A stretch of 64,000 bases of DNA from Candidatus Heimdallarchaeota archaeon (GCA_030603365.1 JAUVXV010000009.1:1-64000), one strand, 5' to 3'; shown: positions 26,921 to 35,970, counted from the stretch's first letter. Numbers and translations are program-made. Notes: generated by a model not told the origin, from the sequence alone.

Positions 26921-27340
26921 TTATGTAGGAACAGTTGGTGTAAATTCAGCTATAGCAAATATTGTGGAATCACCAGATGTGAAATATATGTTTACTGAAT
27001 ATTTTTCTCCACTTACGAATGTTCCTTCAAATACTATTTGACCTGTTTCTCCATTAAGAATAGAACTTCCAGCAGGCGTTTTTGGGTTGAGATACATTGC
27101 GTCTGGAGAGATAGTTATAGTTCCATTAAACGTAATATCCGCTGCCTGTGCTTGGATTGTTACAGTAATTGTAAAGTTATTTCCGGCATCATAGTCAACA
27201 CTGGGACTCCCCATAACAATTGCTTGTGGAGAAGGACTTAGCATTGGTATAACTACTAAAAACACTATTGCTGCTGCTGCAGTTACTAGAGCAATCAGTA
27301 AGACTGTTGCGATTACTGGAGATACTCCTCGTTTTTTCAT
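26921..27340 (-). CDS. Archaeal type IV pilin-like protein
   Basis: A 139-residue protein using the ATG at 27340. The N-terminus is a class III signal peptide: a short basic leader (MKKRG), then VSPVIATVLLIALVTAAAAIV, the hydrophobic helix that forms the pilus core, processed by a prepilin peptidase just before it. The rest is a beta-rich head with threonine and asparagine and one N-x-T sequon. Upstream in-frame codons back to 27448 do not fit the family and lie in the promoter region. It stands alone, without assembly ATPase genes nearby, so it is probably an adhesion pilin assembled by a machine encoded elsewhere. Confidence 0.85.
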   Translation of the reverse strand: MKKRGVSPVIATVLLIALVTAAAAIVFLVVIPMLSPSPQAIVMGSPSVDYDAGNNFTITVTIQAQAADITFNGTITISPDAMYLNPKTPAGSSILNGETGQIVFEGTFVSGEKYSVNIYFTSGDSTIFAIAEFTPTVPT

Positions 27341-27470
27341 TTTTAATTCACCTATAAATAGAATGTAATTAATACAAATATCTGTAAGATTCCTTAAAAA
27401 AGTAGCGATAGTTTTTTCACTTGACTTAATTGATAATACAAAAAGCAAGTGATTTGAGAATTAACAATCA

Positions 27471-27477
27471 TTTATAT
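27471..27477 (+). promoter_or_regulatory. TATA box deciding the start of the zinc-ribbon gene
   Basis: TTTATAT lies 30-36 bp before the ATG at 27507. This would place transcription start at about 27498-27503, so the GTG at 27480 lies upstream of the mRNA and the ATG at 27507 is favoured as a near-leaderless start. Confidence 0.5.
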
Positions 27478-27506
27478 GGGTGAATGTTTCTTTATTGTTG
27501 AAGCAA

Positions 27507-28202
27507 ATGGATACACCCACTAATATCATTTTTAGGTCTTTAACGGCCATATATGATAGGACAATTAGTGGAGATTCTCTTTATCCAGCACTTTATTTTT
27601 CGGACATTGATAAAACAAGTACATTCTATGGGTTCCGACTACATGAGATAATACCTACTAGGCTTATAATCAGAATTTATGAAAATGGCAAAAAAACAAT
27701 TACTGATTTACTTTGGTTAGTAGATGATATTAAATTTATTACTCAAGGTCATGCTTATTTTCAAGTCAAATCAAAAAACATTCAAGTTGAGGGTGAATCA
27801 AATGAATTCATTTCTCTAATCAATGGTGATGCAACAATTAATGCTTGTTATGAAGATTTAATTCTGCTTCCTGATTTCTTTGACAAGGTAATTGTTGGAA
27901 CTCCTGATTGGGCTCCTCCAAAAATACTATCTGAAACAAAAGTAAACATTCAGAATATTCCTACAAAATTGTATGGCTTTTCACGATCAATACTTCCTAC
28001 TAAAGAGCTTGAAGATGAACATTTTCAAGATACAGCAATTAATAGTTATTTAGCATTAATTGATTTGATTCACAGGTCCTTAGAGCTTCTATCCAAAGAT
28101 TCACAAAAGAAAAATGGTGACTTAGTCTTCTGTGTGAGATGCGGACAAGAGTTACCTTCTAGTTCAGTCTATTGTCCAATATGTGGAAGTAAACAAAACT
28201 AG
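27507..28202 (+). CDS. Unknown protein with C-terminal zinc ribbon
   Basis: A 231-residue protein from the ATG at 27507. The last 30 residues carry CVRCGQEL and CPICGSK, a two-pair zinc ribbon of the type used for protein or nucleic-acid binding. The first about 110 residues look beta-rich (FYGFRLHEI, IIRIYENG, AYFQVKSKN) and the middle is helical. The function is unknown. It faces the minus-strand nuclease-like pair, ending 4 bp from it. Confidence 0.55.
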   Translation: MDTPTNIIFRSLTAIYDRTISGDSLYPALYFSDIDKTSTFYGFRLHEIIPTRLIIRIYENGKKTITDLLWLVDDIKFITQGHAYFQVKSKNIQVEGESNEFISLINGDATINACYEDLILLPDFFDKVIVGTPDWAPPKILSETKVNIQNIPTKLYGFSRSILPTKELEDEHFQDTAINSYLALIDLIHRSLELLSKDSQKKNGDLVFCVRCGQELPSSSVYCPICGSKQN

Positions 28203-28206
28203 AACT

Positions 28207-28599
28207 TTAAGTATGATACAAGATTTCTGCTCTTTCTATTAATTCTAGTGTATCTGTTTGATTTGCTAAGTCTCTTGCATTTGGTGAGAAATTATTTGCA
28301 ATTATGAATCCACCACTTAAATTCGACCGTTGAACTAAACGTTCAATATGGATGATTTTGTCTGTGCCAACACTTCTCTTCCAATCTAGTACCCAAACTC
28401 CAACTAGAAGCTCTTTAATGATTATAAGAAAATCAATTGCATGTTTCGAAGGTCCTGTTATAAGTGCTAAATCGTGAGAGATTGAACCAAAACTTTTGAG
28501 ATACTCCAAAGAAATTTCAATAAGTGGTTTATTTCGGTCGAAGTTCATAAATTCAGATTTCCAATATCTATAAAAAGATTGGTATGAAAATTTCCTCAT
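28207..28599 (-). CDS. Small PD-(D/E)xK (Mrr-like) nuclease-fold protein
   Basis: A 130-residue protein. AIDFLIIIKE followed by VWVLDWKR gives the D...DxK core of the PD-(D/E)xK nuclease fold, and the tail SGGFIIANNFSPNARDLANQTDTLELIE matches the strand-helix closing motif of Mrr-type and other restriction-endonuclease-like domains. It lacks an obvious DNA-recognition domain. The gene begins 4 bp after the stop of the preceding minus-strand gene, so the two are probably one operon. A role in DNA repair, restriction or RNA cleavage is possible; no methyltransferase is nearby. Confidence 0.6.
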   Translation of the reverse strand: MRKFSYQSFYRYWKSEFMNFDRNKPLIEISLEYLKSFGSISHDLALITGPSKHAIDFLIIIKELLVGVWVLDWKRSVGTDKIIHIERLVQRSNLSGGFIIANNFSPNARDLANQTDTLELIERAEILYHT

Positions 28600-28602
28600 T
28601 TT

Positions 28603-28914
28603 CTATTCTACGTCAATCTCAAGATTTTTGTCGTTAACTTGGACAAACCATTTTCCTGCATGAGGGAACGTAATTTTGATTTCTTTTCTATAATCTTTTA
28701 CAATCTGTGGTGCCATAAGATTTGGATCTCTTGTTCTCCAAATTCTAATATTAATTTTGCTCTCTTGGATATTCATATCTATGATCTCTTTCTTCAGTTC
28801 CCAAAGTGGATCTGAGAGAAATCCCTCAATAGATAAAATTACTTCTTTACCAGCCATGGGTTTTTCTACAAAATCTACTTCTGTTATGCTTGCTAGCTTT
28901 TGCAAGGGTTTCAT
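28603..28914 (-). CDS. Unknown small beta-rich protein upstream of the nuclease-like gene
   Basis: A 103-residue protein with no signal peptide or membrane helix. The pattern of alternating strands (KEVILSIEGFL, KINIRIWRT, KEIKITFPH, KWFVQVNDK) suggests an all-beta sandwich or OB-like fold. It ends 4 bp before the start of the PD-(D/E)xK-fold gene, so it may act with it, for example as substrate- or DNA-binding subunit. No catalytic motif; function unknown. Confidence 0.5.
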   Translation of the reverse strand: MKPLQKLASITEVDFVEKPMAGKEVILSIEGFLSDPLWELKKEIIDMNIQESKINIRIWRTRDPNLMAPQIVKDYRKEIKITFPHAGKWFVQVNDKNLEIDVE

Positions 28915-28978
28915 AGATGATAAATGTGGTTTTTATTAATAAATGTTGATGGTAGTAGAATATATTTGAAAGAAAATA

Positions 28979-28989
28979 TTTTTTAATAT
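28979..28989 (+). promoter_or_regulatory. TATA-like box for the signal peptidase gene
   Basis: TTTTTTAATAT starts 30 bp before the ATG at 29009, which fits a leaderless transcript. It is the most TATA-like stretch in the gap after 28914. Confidence 0.5.
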
Positions 28990-29008
28990 CCTCTGATAAA
29001 GACACTTA

Positions 29009-30196
29009 ATGTCTGAACAAGAAGATGGCGATTTTATTCGGAAAATCAAAAATTACGCTAAGAAATTTATCGCTGATATTGATGTTAAAGAAGTAGCAAT
29101 TTTATTTGTTTTTGGAATAATCATCTTTTTTGTATTCAAGATGATGTTCGGAGGTATTTTCGGTCTATCGCTTGTGGTAATAGAGAATGGTCCCTGTCCT
29201 AATTCTTCAATGTGCCCAACTTATGATAAAGGAGACATGTTTCTTATCAACAAAGTAGCACCAGAAAAAATCGAATTAGGTGATGTTATTGTTTATGAGA
29301 GTTCTTTTGATGGTAAGCTTATTATTCACAGAGTAATAAACATAACAATAGATGGCTCGGATTATACCTATAGAGTAAGCGGAGATAATTATGAAACAAA
29401 TGATCGAATCGATAGTTATGGTTCGTTTAATACACGTATCCCGTATGAAGCTGTAAAAGGTAAAACAGTTATGATTATACGCAAGGTGGGTTATCTTAGA
29501 TTGTGGTTCTCAGACAATCCTGTCATTCGTAATATCCTTTTAGTAATAGTTGTTGGAATAGGTGCATATCTGATTTTAGCTCCTGATAAGAAGTCAGAAG
29601 AGGAAAAAGCTAAGGAAGAGCAAGAAAAAACTGCTAAAGTAGAACAAGAGAAAAAAGAATTCAAACTAAGAGTGAAAGAATTCTTTGTTAATTCGTGGAA
29701 TAACACCAAAAAATGGTTTATTGAGCTTTTTACAGTAAAAAGAAAAAGAATAAAACTTATCATTTTTTGTTCAGTTATTTTGTTACTTGTTATCTTAATT
29801 CCAGTAATAGATCAAGGAATAAAAGTTCAAGGAGCAACAACTGGAATAGATGATATTTCAGGTTTGAATTTGGATGATTTTACATATTCTACAGAGAATA
29901 TTGTTTTCCTTTCATTCAATATCCACTATAGTCATGACGGTTCATGGAATGATGTTCTTAGGGACTTTTATGTTGAAGGTTTACAGAATGGGACAGTCAT
30001 AGGTACGTTTAGATGGAAAGCTCATTACCAACCTGAGGTTGATGGATTCATAGGAGGTTCATTAATTTTCGATATTAATGAGTTCGATGATGGTCAAAGT
30101 TTGACAATAAAGATTACTTATGATATTCAACATAAATTTGGTGCTGACGATGTTGGTCTTGTTTATCAGGAAACATTTACAGCATTAGATTGGTAA
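29009..30196 (+). CDS. Signal peptidase I (ER/archaeal type) with extra membrane helix and exodomain
   Basis: A 395-residue protein. Residues 28-50 are the first helix. The catalytic Ser is S67 in NSSMCPT, the general base is H107 in IIHRV (His, as in SEC11, not the bacterial Lys), and D126 and D132 lie in the SGDNYETND block. It cleaves signal peptides of exported proteins. Beyond the usual archaeal enzyme there are a second helix (about 152-172), a highly charged coiled-coil-like segment (about 175-215), a third helix (about 247-268) and a 125-residue beta-rich domain outside. This extension is not part of the standard enzyme. Monocistronic and probably leaderless. Confidence 0.88.
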   Translation: MSEQEDGDFIRKIKNYAKKFIADIDVKEVAILFVFGIIIFFVFKMMFGGIFGLSLVVIENGPCPNSSMCPTYDKGDMFLINKVAPEKIELGDVIVYESSFDGKLIIHRVINITIDGSDYTYRVSGDNYETNDRIDSYGSFNTRIPYEAVKGKTVMIIRKVGYLRLWFSDNPVIRNILLVIVVGIGAYLILAPDKKSEEEKAKEEQEKTAKVEQEKKEFKLRVKEFFVNSWNNTKKWFIELFTVKRKRIKLIIFCSVILLLVILIPVIDQGIKVQGATTGIDDISGLNLDDFTYSTENIVFLSFNIHYSHDGSWNDVLRDFYVEGLQNGTVIGTFRWKAHYQPEVDGFIGGSLIFDINEFDDGQSLTIKITYDIQHKFGADDVGLVYQETFTALDW

Positions 30197-30224
30197 AACA
30201 AAAATAGAAACGTGAGTTAAAATC

Positions 30225-31091
30225 TCACATATTTTCTTTCATCTTCATTGGTATTTCACTAGGTGTTCTGACAGTTGTTATCCCAGCCTCACTCAGAATT
30301 CTCATTTTTTCCTTAGCAGTTCCAGATTTTCCATGAACAATTGCACCAGCATGGCCCATCTGTTTTCCAGGAGGAGCAGTTTGTCCTGCGATAAACCCAT
30401 AAACAGGTTTAGTAATTTCCGCTTTCACTAAATCTGCAGCATCCTGTTCACCAGTACCACCTATCTCTCCAACTAAAACAATTTGTTTTGTTTGAGGGTC
30501 ATCTTCAAACCATTTTAGACACTCATTAAAATCTATCCCTTTTATCGGATCTCCACCTAATCCTACACAGGTTGATTGCCCGAATCCATTTATAGTAAGA
30601 TTCTGAATGATTTCATAAGTTAAAGTTCCACTTCTACTTACAATACCTACTTCACCTTTCTTACATATTTCACCAGGAATAATTCCTATTTTGCTAGCTT
30701 CAGGAGTAATTAAACCTGGACAATTGGGACCAACCATAGTTACGCCATTTTCCAATGCTCTTTGTTTAATTCTAACGGTATCTCTTACTGGTACCCCTTC
30801 AGTAATTACAGTCATTAGTTTGATTCCAGCATCAATTGCTTCAAGTGCTGCAGAATAGGTGAATCTTGCTGGTATGAAAATAACAGACGCAGTAGCTTGT
30901 GTTGCTTCAACAGCTTCTTTCATACTGTCATAAACTGGAACTCCTAAGTGCTCTTGTCCTCCTTTTCCTGGAGTTACTCCTGCAACAACAGTTGTTCCAT
31001 AATCAATCATTGAACGTGCATGGAAAGTTCCTTGTTTTCCAGTTATACCTTGGACAATAACTTTTGTATTTTCATCTAATAAAATAGCCAT
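30225..31091 (-). CDS. sucD: Succinyl-CoA synthetase (ADP/GDP-forming) subunit alpha
   Basis: A 288-residue subunit. The CoA-binding Rossmann part begins [19 protein letters not shown] is present, and the phosphorylated His lies in [14 protein letters not shown]. With SucC it interconverts succinyl-CoA and succinate with nucleotide phosphorylation in the TCA cycle. The start at 31091 was chosen because GGAGG sits 8-12 bp before it and because it leaves a 1-bp gap after the sucC stop; an in-frame ATG at 31112 would put the start inside sucC. Confidence 0.95.
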   Translation of the reverse strand: MAILLDENTKVIVQGITGKQGTFHARSMIDYGTTVVAGVTPGKGGQEHLGVPVYDSMKEAVEATQATASVIFIPARFTYSAALEAIDAGIKLMTVITEGVPVRDTVRIKQRALENGVTMVGPNCPGLITPEASKIGIIPGEICKKGEVGIVSRSGTLTYEIIQNLTINGFGQSTCVGLGGDPIKGIDFNECLKWFEDDPQTKQIVLVGEIGGTGEQDAADLVKAEITKPVYGFIAGQTAPPGKQMGHAGAIVHGKSGTAKEKMRILSEAGITTVRTPSEIPMKMKENM

Positions 31092-31092
31092 C

Positions 31093-32235
31093 TTAGTTTC
31101 CTCCCTTTGCAAGTTCTACAATTCTTTTCGCGGCTGGTTCCATTTTACCATAAGCATTAATTCCGTTATCCTCAAGGATTTGAATACCTAAATCATCATT
31201 TGTACCAACAAGACGAATTACCATTGGAACTTTAACATCAAATTTCTTCGAAGCATTGATAATGCCATTTGCAACATCATCACATCTGGTTATTCCAGCA
31301 AAGAAGTTTACAAATATACCCTTAATATCTTGTCTGGACAGAATTTCTAATGATTTTTCTATTTTGGCTTCATCAGCTCCTCCGCCTACATCTAAAAAGT
31401 TTGCAGGTGAACTACCATAAAAATCTAGCAAATCACACGTTGCCATTGAAAGACCCGCACCACCCGAAATAATTCCTATCTCTCCATCAAGTTGTACATA
31501 ACTTATGCCTGCTTGGTCAGCTTCAAATTCTAAATCAGTATGCCGATCTCTTTGAGATTTTAATGCTGCAATGTCAGGTTGACGATAATCTGCATTACCA
31601 TCAATTACCACCTTGGAATCAGCAGCAATTATCTTTTTTTCAGGTGTTAATATCAAGGGATTAATCTCTATTAGAGTTAAATCTCGTTTTTGTGCCATCT
31701 TAAACATGTTAGTCATGATGAATGTAAAGGATGTTAAAGTTCGAGCTTCGAATCCGAGTTTCTTACCCATATCCATGAACATGTAAGGAAGTGGTTCAGT
31801 AAATGCAGAATAGTATTCTTTGTAAATTTCATCTGGATATTTTTCTGCTACTTCCTCAATATCTACTCCTCCTCGAGAACTGGCAAGAACAAGATACTTT
31901 CCAGATGTATTATCTAACATAACAGAAAGATAAATCTCATTTGCAATCTCCATAGGTTGTTCAAGCATTACAATTTCGACTGGTTTTCCTCTATGATCTC
32001 TACCTAGAATACTTTGAATATATTCTTCTGCTTCAGTTGCTGATACTTTCTTAATTAATCCAGCTTTACCTCTTCCACCTGAAAGAGATTGAGCTTTAGC
32101 CATCATGATATCACTACCAAGTTCTTCAACAAAAGTTTTGATACTCTCTTCACTATCATAAGCTCTGAATTTTGGAACTGGTATCCCATTCTCTTTGAAT
32201 AATTGTTTTCCCTCAATTTCATAAAGCATTGGCAT
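31093..32235 (-). CDS. sucC: Succinyl-CoA synthetase subunit beta
   Basis: A 380-residue subunit with the ATP-grasp fold: the N-terminal [28 protein letters not shown] near 51-58, [10 protein letters not shown] with the Mg-binding residues, and [12 protein letters not shown] and FLDVGGGA in the CoA-ligase part. It forms the alpha-beta unit with the downstream sucD, which begins 1 bp after its stop. Two ATG codons (first and third codons) are possible starts. sucC first and sucD second is the common archaeal order. Confidence 0.95.
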   Translation of the reverse strand: MPMLYEIEGKQLFKENGIPVPKFRAYDSEESIKTFVEELGSDIMMAKAQSLSGGRGKAGLIKKVSATEAEEYIQSILGRDHRGKPVEIVMLEQPMEIANEIYLSVMLDNTSGKYLVLASSRGGVDIEEVAEKYPDEIYKEYYSAFTEPLPYMFMDMGKKLGFEARTLTSFTFIMTNMFKMAQKRDLTLIEINPLILTPEKKIIAADSKVVIDGNADYRQPDIAALKSQRDRHTDLEFEADQAGISYVQLDGEIGIISGGAGLSMATCDLLDFYGSSPANFLDVGGGADEAKIEKSLEILSRQDIKGIFVNFFAGITRCDDVANGIINASKKFDVKVPMVIRLVGTNDDLGIQILEDNGINAYGKMEPAAKRIVELAKGGN

Positions 32236-32345
32236 ATTGTGACCAACTGGCTTTGATATCTTTTTAAGGTCTTTGAAGTGAGCTTGGATTTAGAAAATTA
32301 AATGTCTGAAAATAAAGAAATGATGAAGGAAAAATATTGAAAAAG

Positions 32346-32651
32346 TTATTTTTTAACCATTTCTACTCTTTTAGTTCTTGGATATGATAGAACCCATCTC
32401 TTCCCACAATCGGGGCATGTCATCCTTAAATCAACTTTCTTAGAAGTTTTAGATGCCATTTTTGTTTGAGTGACTGGACGTTTACTGAATCTGCCTTGAT
32501 TACCATAACCTCTTCTTGTGCGCTTTTCTCTTCTAGCCATTGCACTGTATCCACCTTTTCTTCTGGAAGATTTCTCTTGTTTTACTTTCATATTCTTATG
32601 TTGTCCGCATTTTGGACAGTATTTGAACATTGTTTCTGGTATTTTGACCAT
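32346..32651 (-). CDS. rpl44e: 50S ribosomal protein L44e
   Basis: A 101-residue basic protein, starting at the ATG at 32651 by comparison with the family. The zinc pairs CPKCGQHK and CPDCGKRW, and the intervening Lys/Arg-rich loop and KKVDLRMTC, are the L44e signature. It binds 23S rRNA near the E site and exists only in archaea and eukaryotes. It is followed on the minus strand, after a gap, by sucC. Confidence 0.93.
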   Translation of the reverse strand: MVKIPETMFKYCPKCGQHKNMKVKQEKSSRRKGGYSAMARREKRTRRGYGNQGRFSKRPVTQTKMASKTSKKVDLRMTCPDCGKRWVLSYPRTKRVEMVKK

Positions 32652-32715
32652 TTGTGTCACTCATCCTTTTGCTATGGTTAGAGTTTTTATTTGTTTCCTT
32701 TTTTGAGTTTATGAT

Positions 32716-33033
32716 TTAGATTTCTCTTAATGCTTGAATGTCTCTGAGATTTTGTATAGGAATGATTTGATAGGTTTTATTTGGTTGTGTTCTCCTGATG
32801 CTCAATGGGAGAACTTTGGTTCTTAATTCTAATTCAGCTATAACCAGTGGAGACTTATTCTCCATATCTTCCATAGAGAATAAAACTGGAGCACCCATAC
32901 TTAGCTGTAATGCACGAGCACCAACTATTCGGGCCCTTTCAAAACGAGTTAGACGATCTGGACCAATTTTTACTGTTTTTGAAACAATTTCCCTCTCTTC
33001 TTCATCCTCAACTGTACTAAGAGCCACCATCAA
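32716..33033 (-). CDS. rpoK: DNA-directed RNA polymerase subunit K (Rpb6/omega homologue)
   Basis: A 105-residue subunit. The diagnostic block is [20 protein letters not shown] followed by [15 protein letters not shown] and the terminal strand; the first about 30 residues are acidic and probably disordered, as in eukaryotic Rpb6. It stabilises assembly of the polymerase clamp. It lies just upstream of L44e on the same strand and is divergent from the Arf-like gene. The first two ATG codons are both possible. Confidence 0.94.
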   Translation of the reverse strand: MMVALSTVEDEEEREIVSKTVKIGPDRLTRFERARIVGARALQLSMGAPVLFSMEDMENKSPLVIAELELRTKVLPLSIRRTQPNKTYQIIPIQNLRDIQALREI

Positions 33034-33370
33034 TCACCAAAACACGCCAAAGGCTACATCATTCAGACTTTACTTCATCTTAAAAATATTTAGTTATTGG
33101 GGAGAAATAATAGTCACAAACCCAACCCTTTATTGAATCTATTACTTAATCAAATAAGCAAAATCATAACGAAATTTTTTTAATGCCGACAAAAAAGCAA
33201 GAAAACAATCAAAATAAGGCGTAAGAAGCTTAAAAAGTCTAAATTTGTCTTGCATATCTGGAAAAACTTTAATAAGAATTTAACTCCAGACAACACAGAC
33301 AGAAGCAAGTCGAAAAGAAGACTTATTAAGTAACTACTAAAAGTAAAATAACTATACGGGATGTCAGTAC
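33034..33370. other. 337-bp divergent intergenic region between rpoK and the Arf-like gene
   Basis: No coding signal. It must hold two outward promoters. For rpoK, a minus-strand TATA-like TAAATATTTTTAAGA is at about 33077-33091, 45-60 bp from its start. For the Arf-like gene the best candidates are ACTTATTAAG at 33321-33330 and AAATAACTAT nearer the ATG; neither is decisive. A weak hairpin, AAGTC..GACTT, sits around 33307-33324. Confidence 0.35.
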
Positions 33371-33934
33371 ATGAGCATGTTCGGGTCTTTTTCCTCATGG
33401 TTGAGAGCTAAGCTAAGTAGAGAGCAGAAGGCTAAGATATTGATATTAGGTTTAGATGCAGCAGGAAAGACCACTTTGACCCGATTTATGAGGTTTGGAA
33501 AATTTGCAGAAAATCTTACACCAACCATAGGACAGAATATTGAATCTTTTGAATTTGAAGGTTGGACAATTACTGCTATTGATGTTGCTGGTCAATCACA
33601 TTTCCGATTTTTGTGGGAGGCACATTATCCTGGTTGCAGCGCAGTTATCTTTGTCATTGATGCTGCAGACATAGAAAGGTTACCTGAAGCCAGAGATGTT
33701 CTAAAAACACATGTATTTAATAATCCGTATATGGAAAATGTCCCATCTTTGATTATGGCCAACAAACAGGACTTGCCTGGAGCCGTGGAAGCCCCCTTAC
33801 TCATTCAGATGTTGGGTCTTCATCTTGATTTGAAGGATCGTACTTTTGCTGTGTTTGATACAAGCATTCTCCATGGTAAAGGAATTAAAGAAGCATTCAT
33901 TTGGTTAGTAAATGAACTTGATACACATTTATAA
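33371..33934 (+). CDS. Arf/Sar-family small GTPase
   Basis: A 187-residue GTPase. G1 is GLDAAGKT at 27-34, the switch I threonine T52 (PTIGQN), G3 DVAGQ at 71-75, G4 NKQD at 131-134. The Arf hallmarks are the GLDAAGKT P-loop, WDVAGQ-like switch II and an N-terminal amphipathic helix (MSMFGSFSSWLRAKL), which could bind membranes. There is no myristoylated Gly at position 2. It would be a molecular switch for membrane events. It is the first gene on the plus strand after the rpoK promoter region; no regulator gene is adjacent. Confidence 0.9.
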   Translation: MSMFGSFSSWLRAKLSREQKAKILILGLDAAGKTTLTRFMRFGKFAENLTPTIGQNIESFEFEGWTITAIDVAGQSHFRFLWEAHYPGCSAVIFVIDAADIERLPEARDVLKTHVFNNPYMENVPSLIMANKQDLPGAVEAPLLIQMLGLHLDLKDRTFAVFDTSILHGKGIKEAFIWLVNELDTHL

Positions 33935-33965
33935 TAAAATTCTCGTTTTTATTCTAAACTGTTTT

Positions 33966-35234
33966 CTATTTCTCTTTAAGAGTAAAATTAGAAACAAATC
34001 CACCTGAATTGTTGTTTGAGATAGGATCAAAATAAATTGATGATGTCTCTAACTGATCCTTTACCCCTTCATATAAATCAGGCACTTCTCTTGAGGTTAA
34101 TTTCTTTTGTTTCTTTAATCGACTTACTACTTCTGAGAGTTTAGAATTATTGTAATATGCTTTACTCAACGCATTTTTGAAAACACCTTCATTTTCTAAG
34201 TAATCTATAGAGTGCGTCACATAGGTAATCTCTGTTTCTTTGAGTAAACATCTGTAAAGATTTGAAACTAGTTTATTCTGATTTTCTGCAAAATGCCTAA
34301 GTTTTCCATACATGAGATTAGATGAAAAGATTGGTATAACCGCAGTTCTGGAATTCTGGGGTTCTACATAAACAGATGTATATTTGGTTTCTTGTCGGTG
34401 GTTAACAAATCCTGAAAATGAGGATTTCTGAACTCTGATTGCTTTAGATTTGCTTCTTTCCAGGGTTTTGTTGACCGCTTTAACCTGCATATCATTTTGA
34501 GCTATTACAGTTATAGGTACTTTATTTTGAGTTAATTCAGCGATATAACTAGCTACATCTCCCTTATCATTTGACATTACAAGAATGTTATCCTTCATTC
34601 CTAAAGACATTGATTTAATCCCAATAACTTGAATAGGAGATAAAATGCTGAAAAATCCTCGTCTATATGTGCTCATTTCACCTAATGGAGGAGCATAAGC
34701 TAAAGATTCTTCAACCCTTACAATAGATCTTTGAGTAAGCGTTGATATCTCTGAACTATTTACTTCGGAGGTTCCCTTAGCTAAAACATTACTAGCACCA
34801 TCAACAACACAAACATAATCCCCCGAATTGAAATCATCGTACCGCATAACATTTGCTGTTTGAACATCTTTTCCTAGTGCAATCCCTGTAGATGATTCAT
34901 GATCAACTCTAACTGTAGGTAAATCATCTAAGTTATCATCAAACTCCCTATTTACTACTTCAACTTCAATGAAATCATCAAACAATTCATGTTTCTTTGC
35001 AATAAACTCACGTTCATCAAAAATCTCTAAAAGTGAATCAAAATCAATTCTGTTGGTATTTACTTGTACCCACAAAGAATTCATTGGTTTTCTAAGATGG
35101 TCAATTAATTTTAGTACATAATCTAGTCCAAAATCATGTAACCAATGTTCAAGAAGAGTCCCAGAGTAACTGAATTTTCTTATTAACTCATGGAATATTC
35201 CTGCTGATTCCTCAGATTCATTATTAGAGTTCAT
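33966..35234 (-). CDS. NSUN6-like protein with PUA domain, catalytically dead
   Basis: A 422-residue protein collinear with NSUN6/archaeal RsmB-type m5C RNA methyltransferases: VQVNTNR, a PUA domain with LGKDVQTANVM and FNSGDYVCVVD, an APPLGEMSTYRRGFF lead-in, the Rossmann fold with ILVMSNDKGDVASYIAEL, and the late block ITYVTHSIDYLENEGVF. Every catalytic feature is lost: the SAM loop APGGK reads NDKGDV, the DAPC cysteine aligns with Q293 in VEPQNS, and the TCS cysteine is H341 in VTHS. An intact 422-codon frame implies selection for a non-enzymatic RNA-binding role. Divergent from the acetyltransferase at 35294. Confidence 0.75.
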   Translation of the reverse strand: MNSNNESEESAGIFHELIRKFSYSGTLLEHWLHDFGLDYVLKLIDHLRKPMNSLWVQVNTNRIDFDSLLEIFDEREFIAKKHELFDDFIEVEVVNREFDDNLDDLPTVRVDHESSTGIALGKDVQTANVMRYDDFNSGDYVCVVDGASNVLAKGTSEVNSSEISTLTQRSIVRVEESLAYAPPLGEMSTYRRGFFSILSPIQVIGIKSMSLGMKDNILVMSNDKGDVASYIAELTQNKVPITVIAQNDMQVKAVNKTLERSKSKAIRVQKSSFSGFVNHRQETKYTSVYVEPQNSRTAVIPIFSSNLMYGKLRHFAENQNKLVSNLYRCLLKETEITYVTHSIDYLENEGVFKNALSKAYYNNSKLSEVVSRLKKQKKLTSREVPDLYEGVKDQLETSSIYFDPISNNNSGGFVSNFTLKEK

Positions 35235-35293
35235 TGTAGTAAGAAAATTGCGGTTTTTAGCTTTAAGAATATTAGTACAACTGTGAAATCACA

Positions 35294-35869
35294 TTGACTA
35301 CTAAACAAAAAGTTGAAAAAAGAGCTCTTTTTATTCAACCAGAGAATAGAATGGAACCATCTACCATCGTGAGACAAGCTGAACTTGGAGATATTAATGA
35401 TATTATCAAGATAAATAGAAAATGTCTCCCTGAAAACTACTCATTTGATTTCTTCTATAGAATATTGACTGAGTTTGGCTTTGCTTGTGCCGTAGGAGTT
35501 CACAAAGGAGAAGTAGTTGGTTATCTTCTTTCAAGAGTTGAAAGACCATTTGCAACTTTTCTAGGTTTAAACCCCTCTAAAGGTCATGTTATTTCAATAG
35601 CAGTTCTTCCTGAGCATAGAAGAAAGGGTTTTGGTAGTAAAATCATGAAATATGGTATGAAAAAACTCATAGAGAATAATGTTGAAACCATATATCTTGA
35701 AGTAAGAGTATCGAATGTAGCTGCAGTTGAAATGTATAAGAGACTTGGATACTACATCAAAAGAGAATTCAAGCACTATTATCGTGATGGAGAATCAGCT
35801 TTAGTTATGGAGTGGGGAAAGAAACAAGCTAACGAGGAAAAACAAGAAGAAATGACTGAAAATAGTTGA
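35294..35869 (+). CDS. GNAT N-acetyltransferase (RimI/Naa10-like)
   Basis: A 191-residue protein. The acetyl-CoA loop is RRKGFGSKI, followed by the typical helix, EVRVSNVAAVEMYKRLGY and a C-terminal EWGKK. Archaeal enzymes of this type acetylate protein N-termini and resemble eukaryotic Naa10/Naa50. The TTG start at 35294 follows a likely TATA (CTTTAAGAAT); an ATG at 35351 would shorten the N-terminus by 19 residues. The C-terminal tail is rich in Glu and Lys. Divergent from the NSUN-like gene. Confidence 0.85.
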   Translation: MTTKQKVEKRALFIQPENRMEPSTIVRQAELGDINDIIKINRKCLPENYSFDFFYRILTEFGFACAVGVHKGEVVGYLLSRVERPFATFLGLNPSKGHVISIAVLPEHRRKGFGSKIMKYGMKKLIENNVETIYLEVRVSNVAAVEMYKRLGYYIKREFKHYYRDGESALVMEWGKKQANEEKQEEMTENS

Positions 35870-35933
35870 TTCTTTAATTTCTGAATCAATCTTTATTTAC
35901 ATTTTTCAATATCAATTTCTATGTAATAATATT

Positions 35934-35943
35934 CTATATATAC
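35934..35943 (+). promoter_or_regulatory. TATA box for the Lhr helicase operon
   Basis: CTATATATAC lies 28-37 bp before the ATG at 35971, in the AT-rich gap after the acetyltransferase gene. It fits a nearly leaderless transcript and is the best-formed TATA box in the neighbourhood. Confidence 0.55.
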
Positions 35944-35970
35944 TAAAAACTAAGACAATAAATTGTCATT

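Noticed and set aside
32798..33136. 112-codon plus-strand open frame across rpoK
   Set aside because: It is antisense to rpoK, a well-supported conserved gene, and has no recognisable domain.
33307..33324. Hairpin as a regulatory element before the Arf-like gene
   Set aside because: Only five base pairs (AAGTC/GACTT) with no conservation evidence; too weak.
33180..33398. 72-codon minus-strand open frame in the rpoK/Arf gap
   Set aside because: Very hydrophobic, no start context, overlaps the start of the Arf-like gene; no support.
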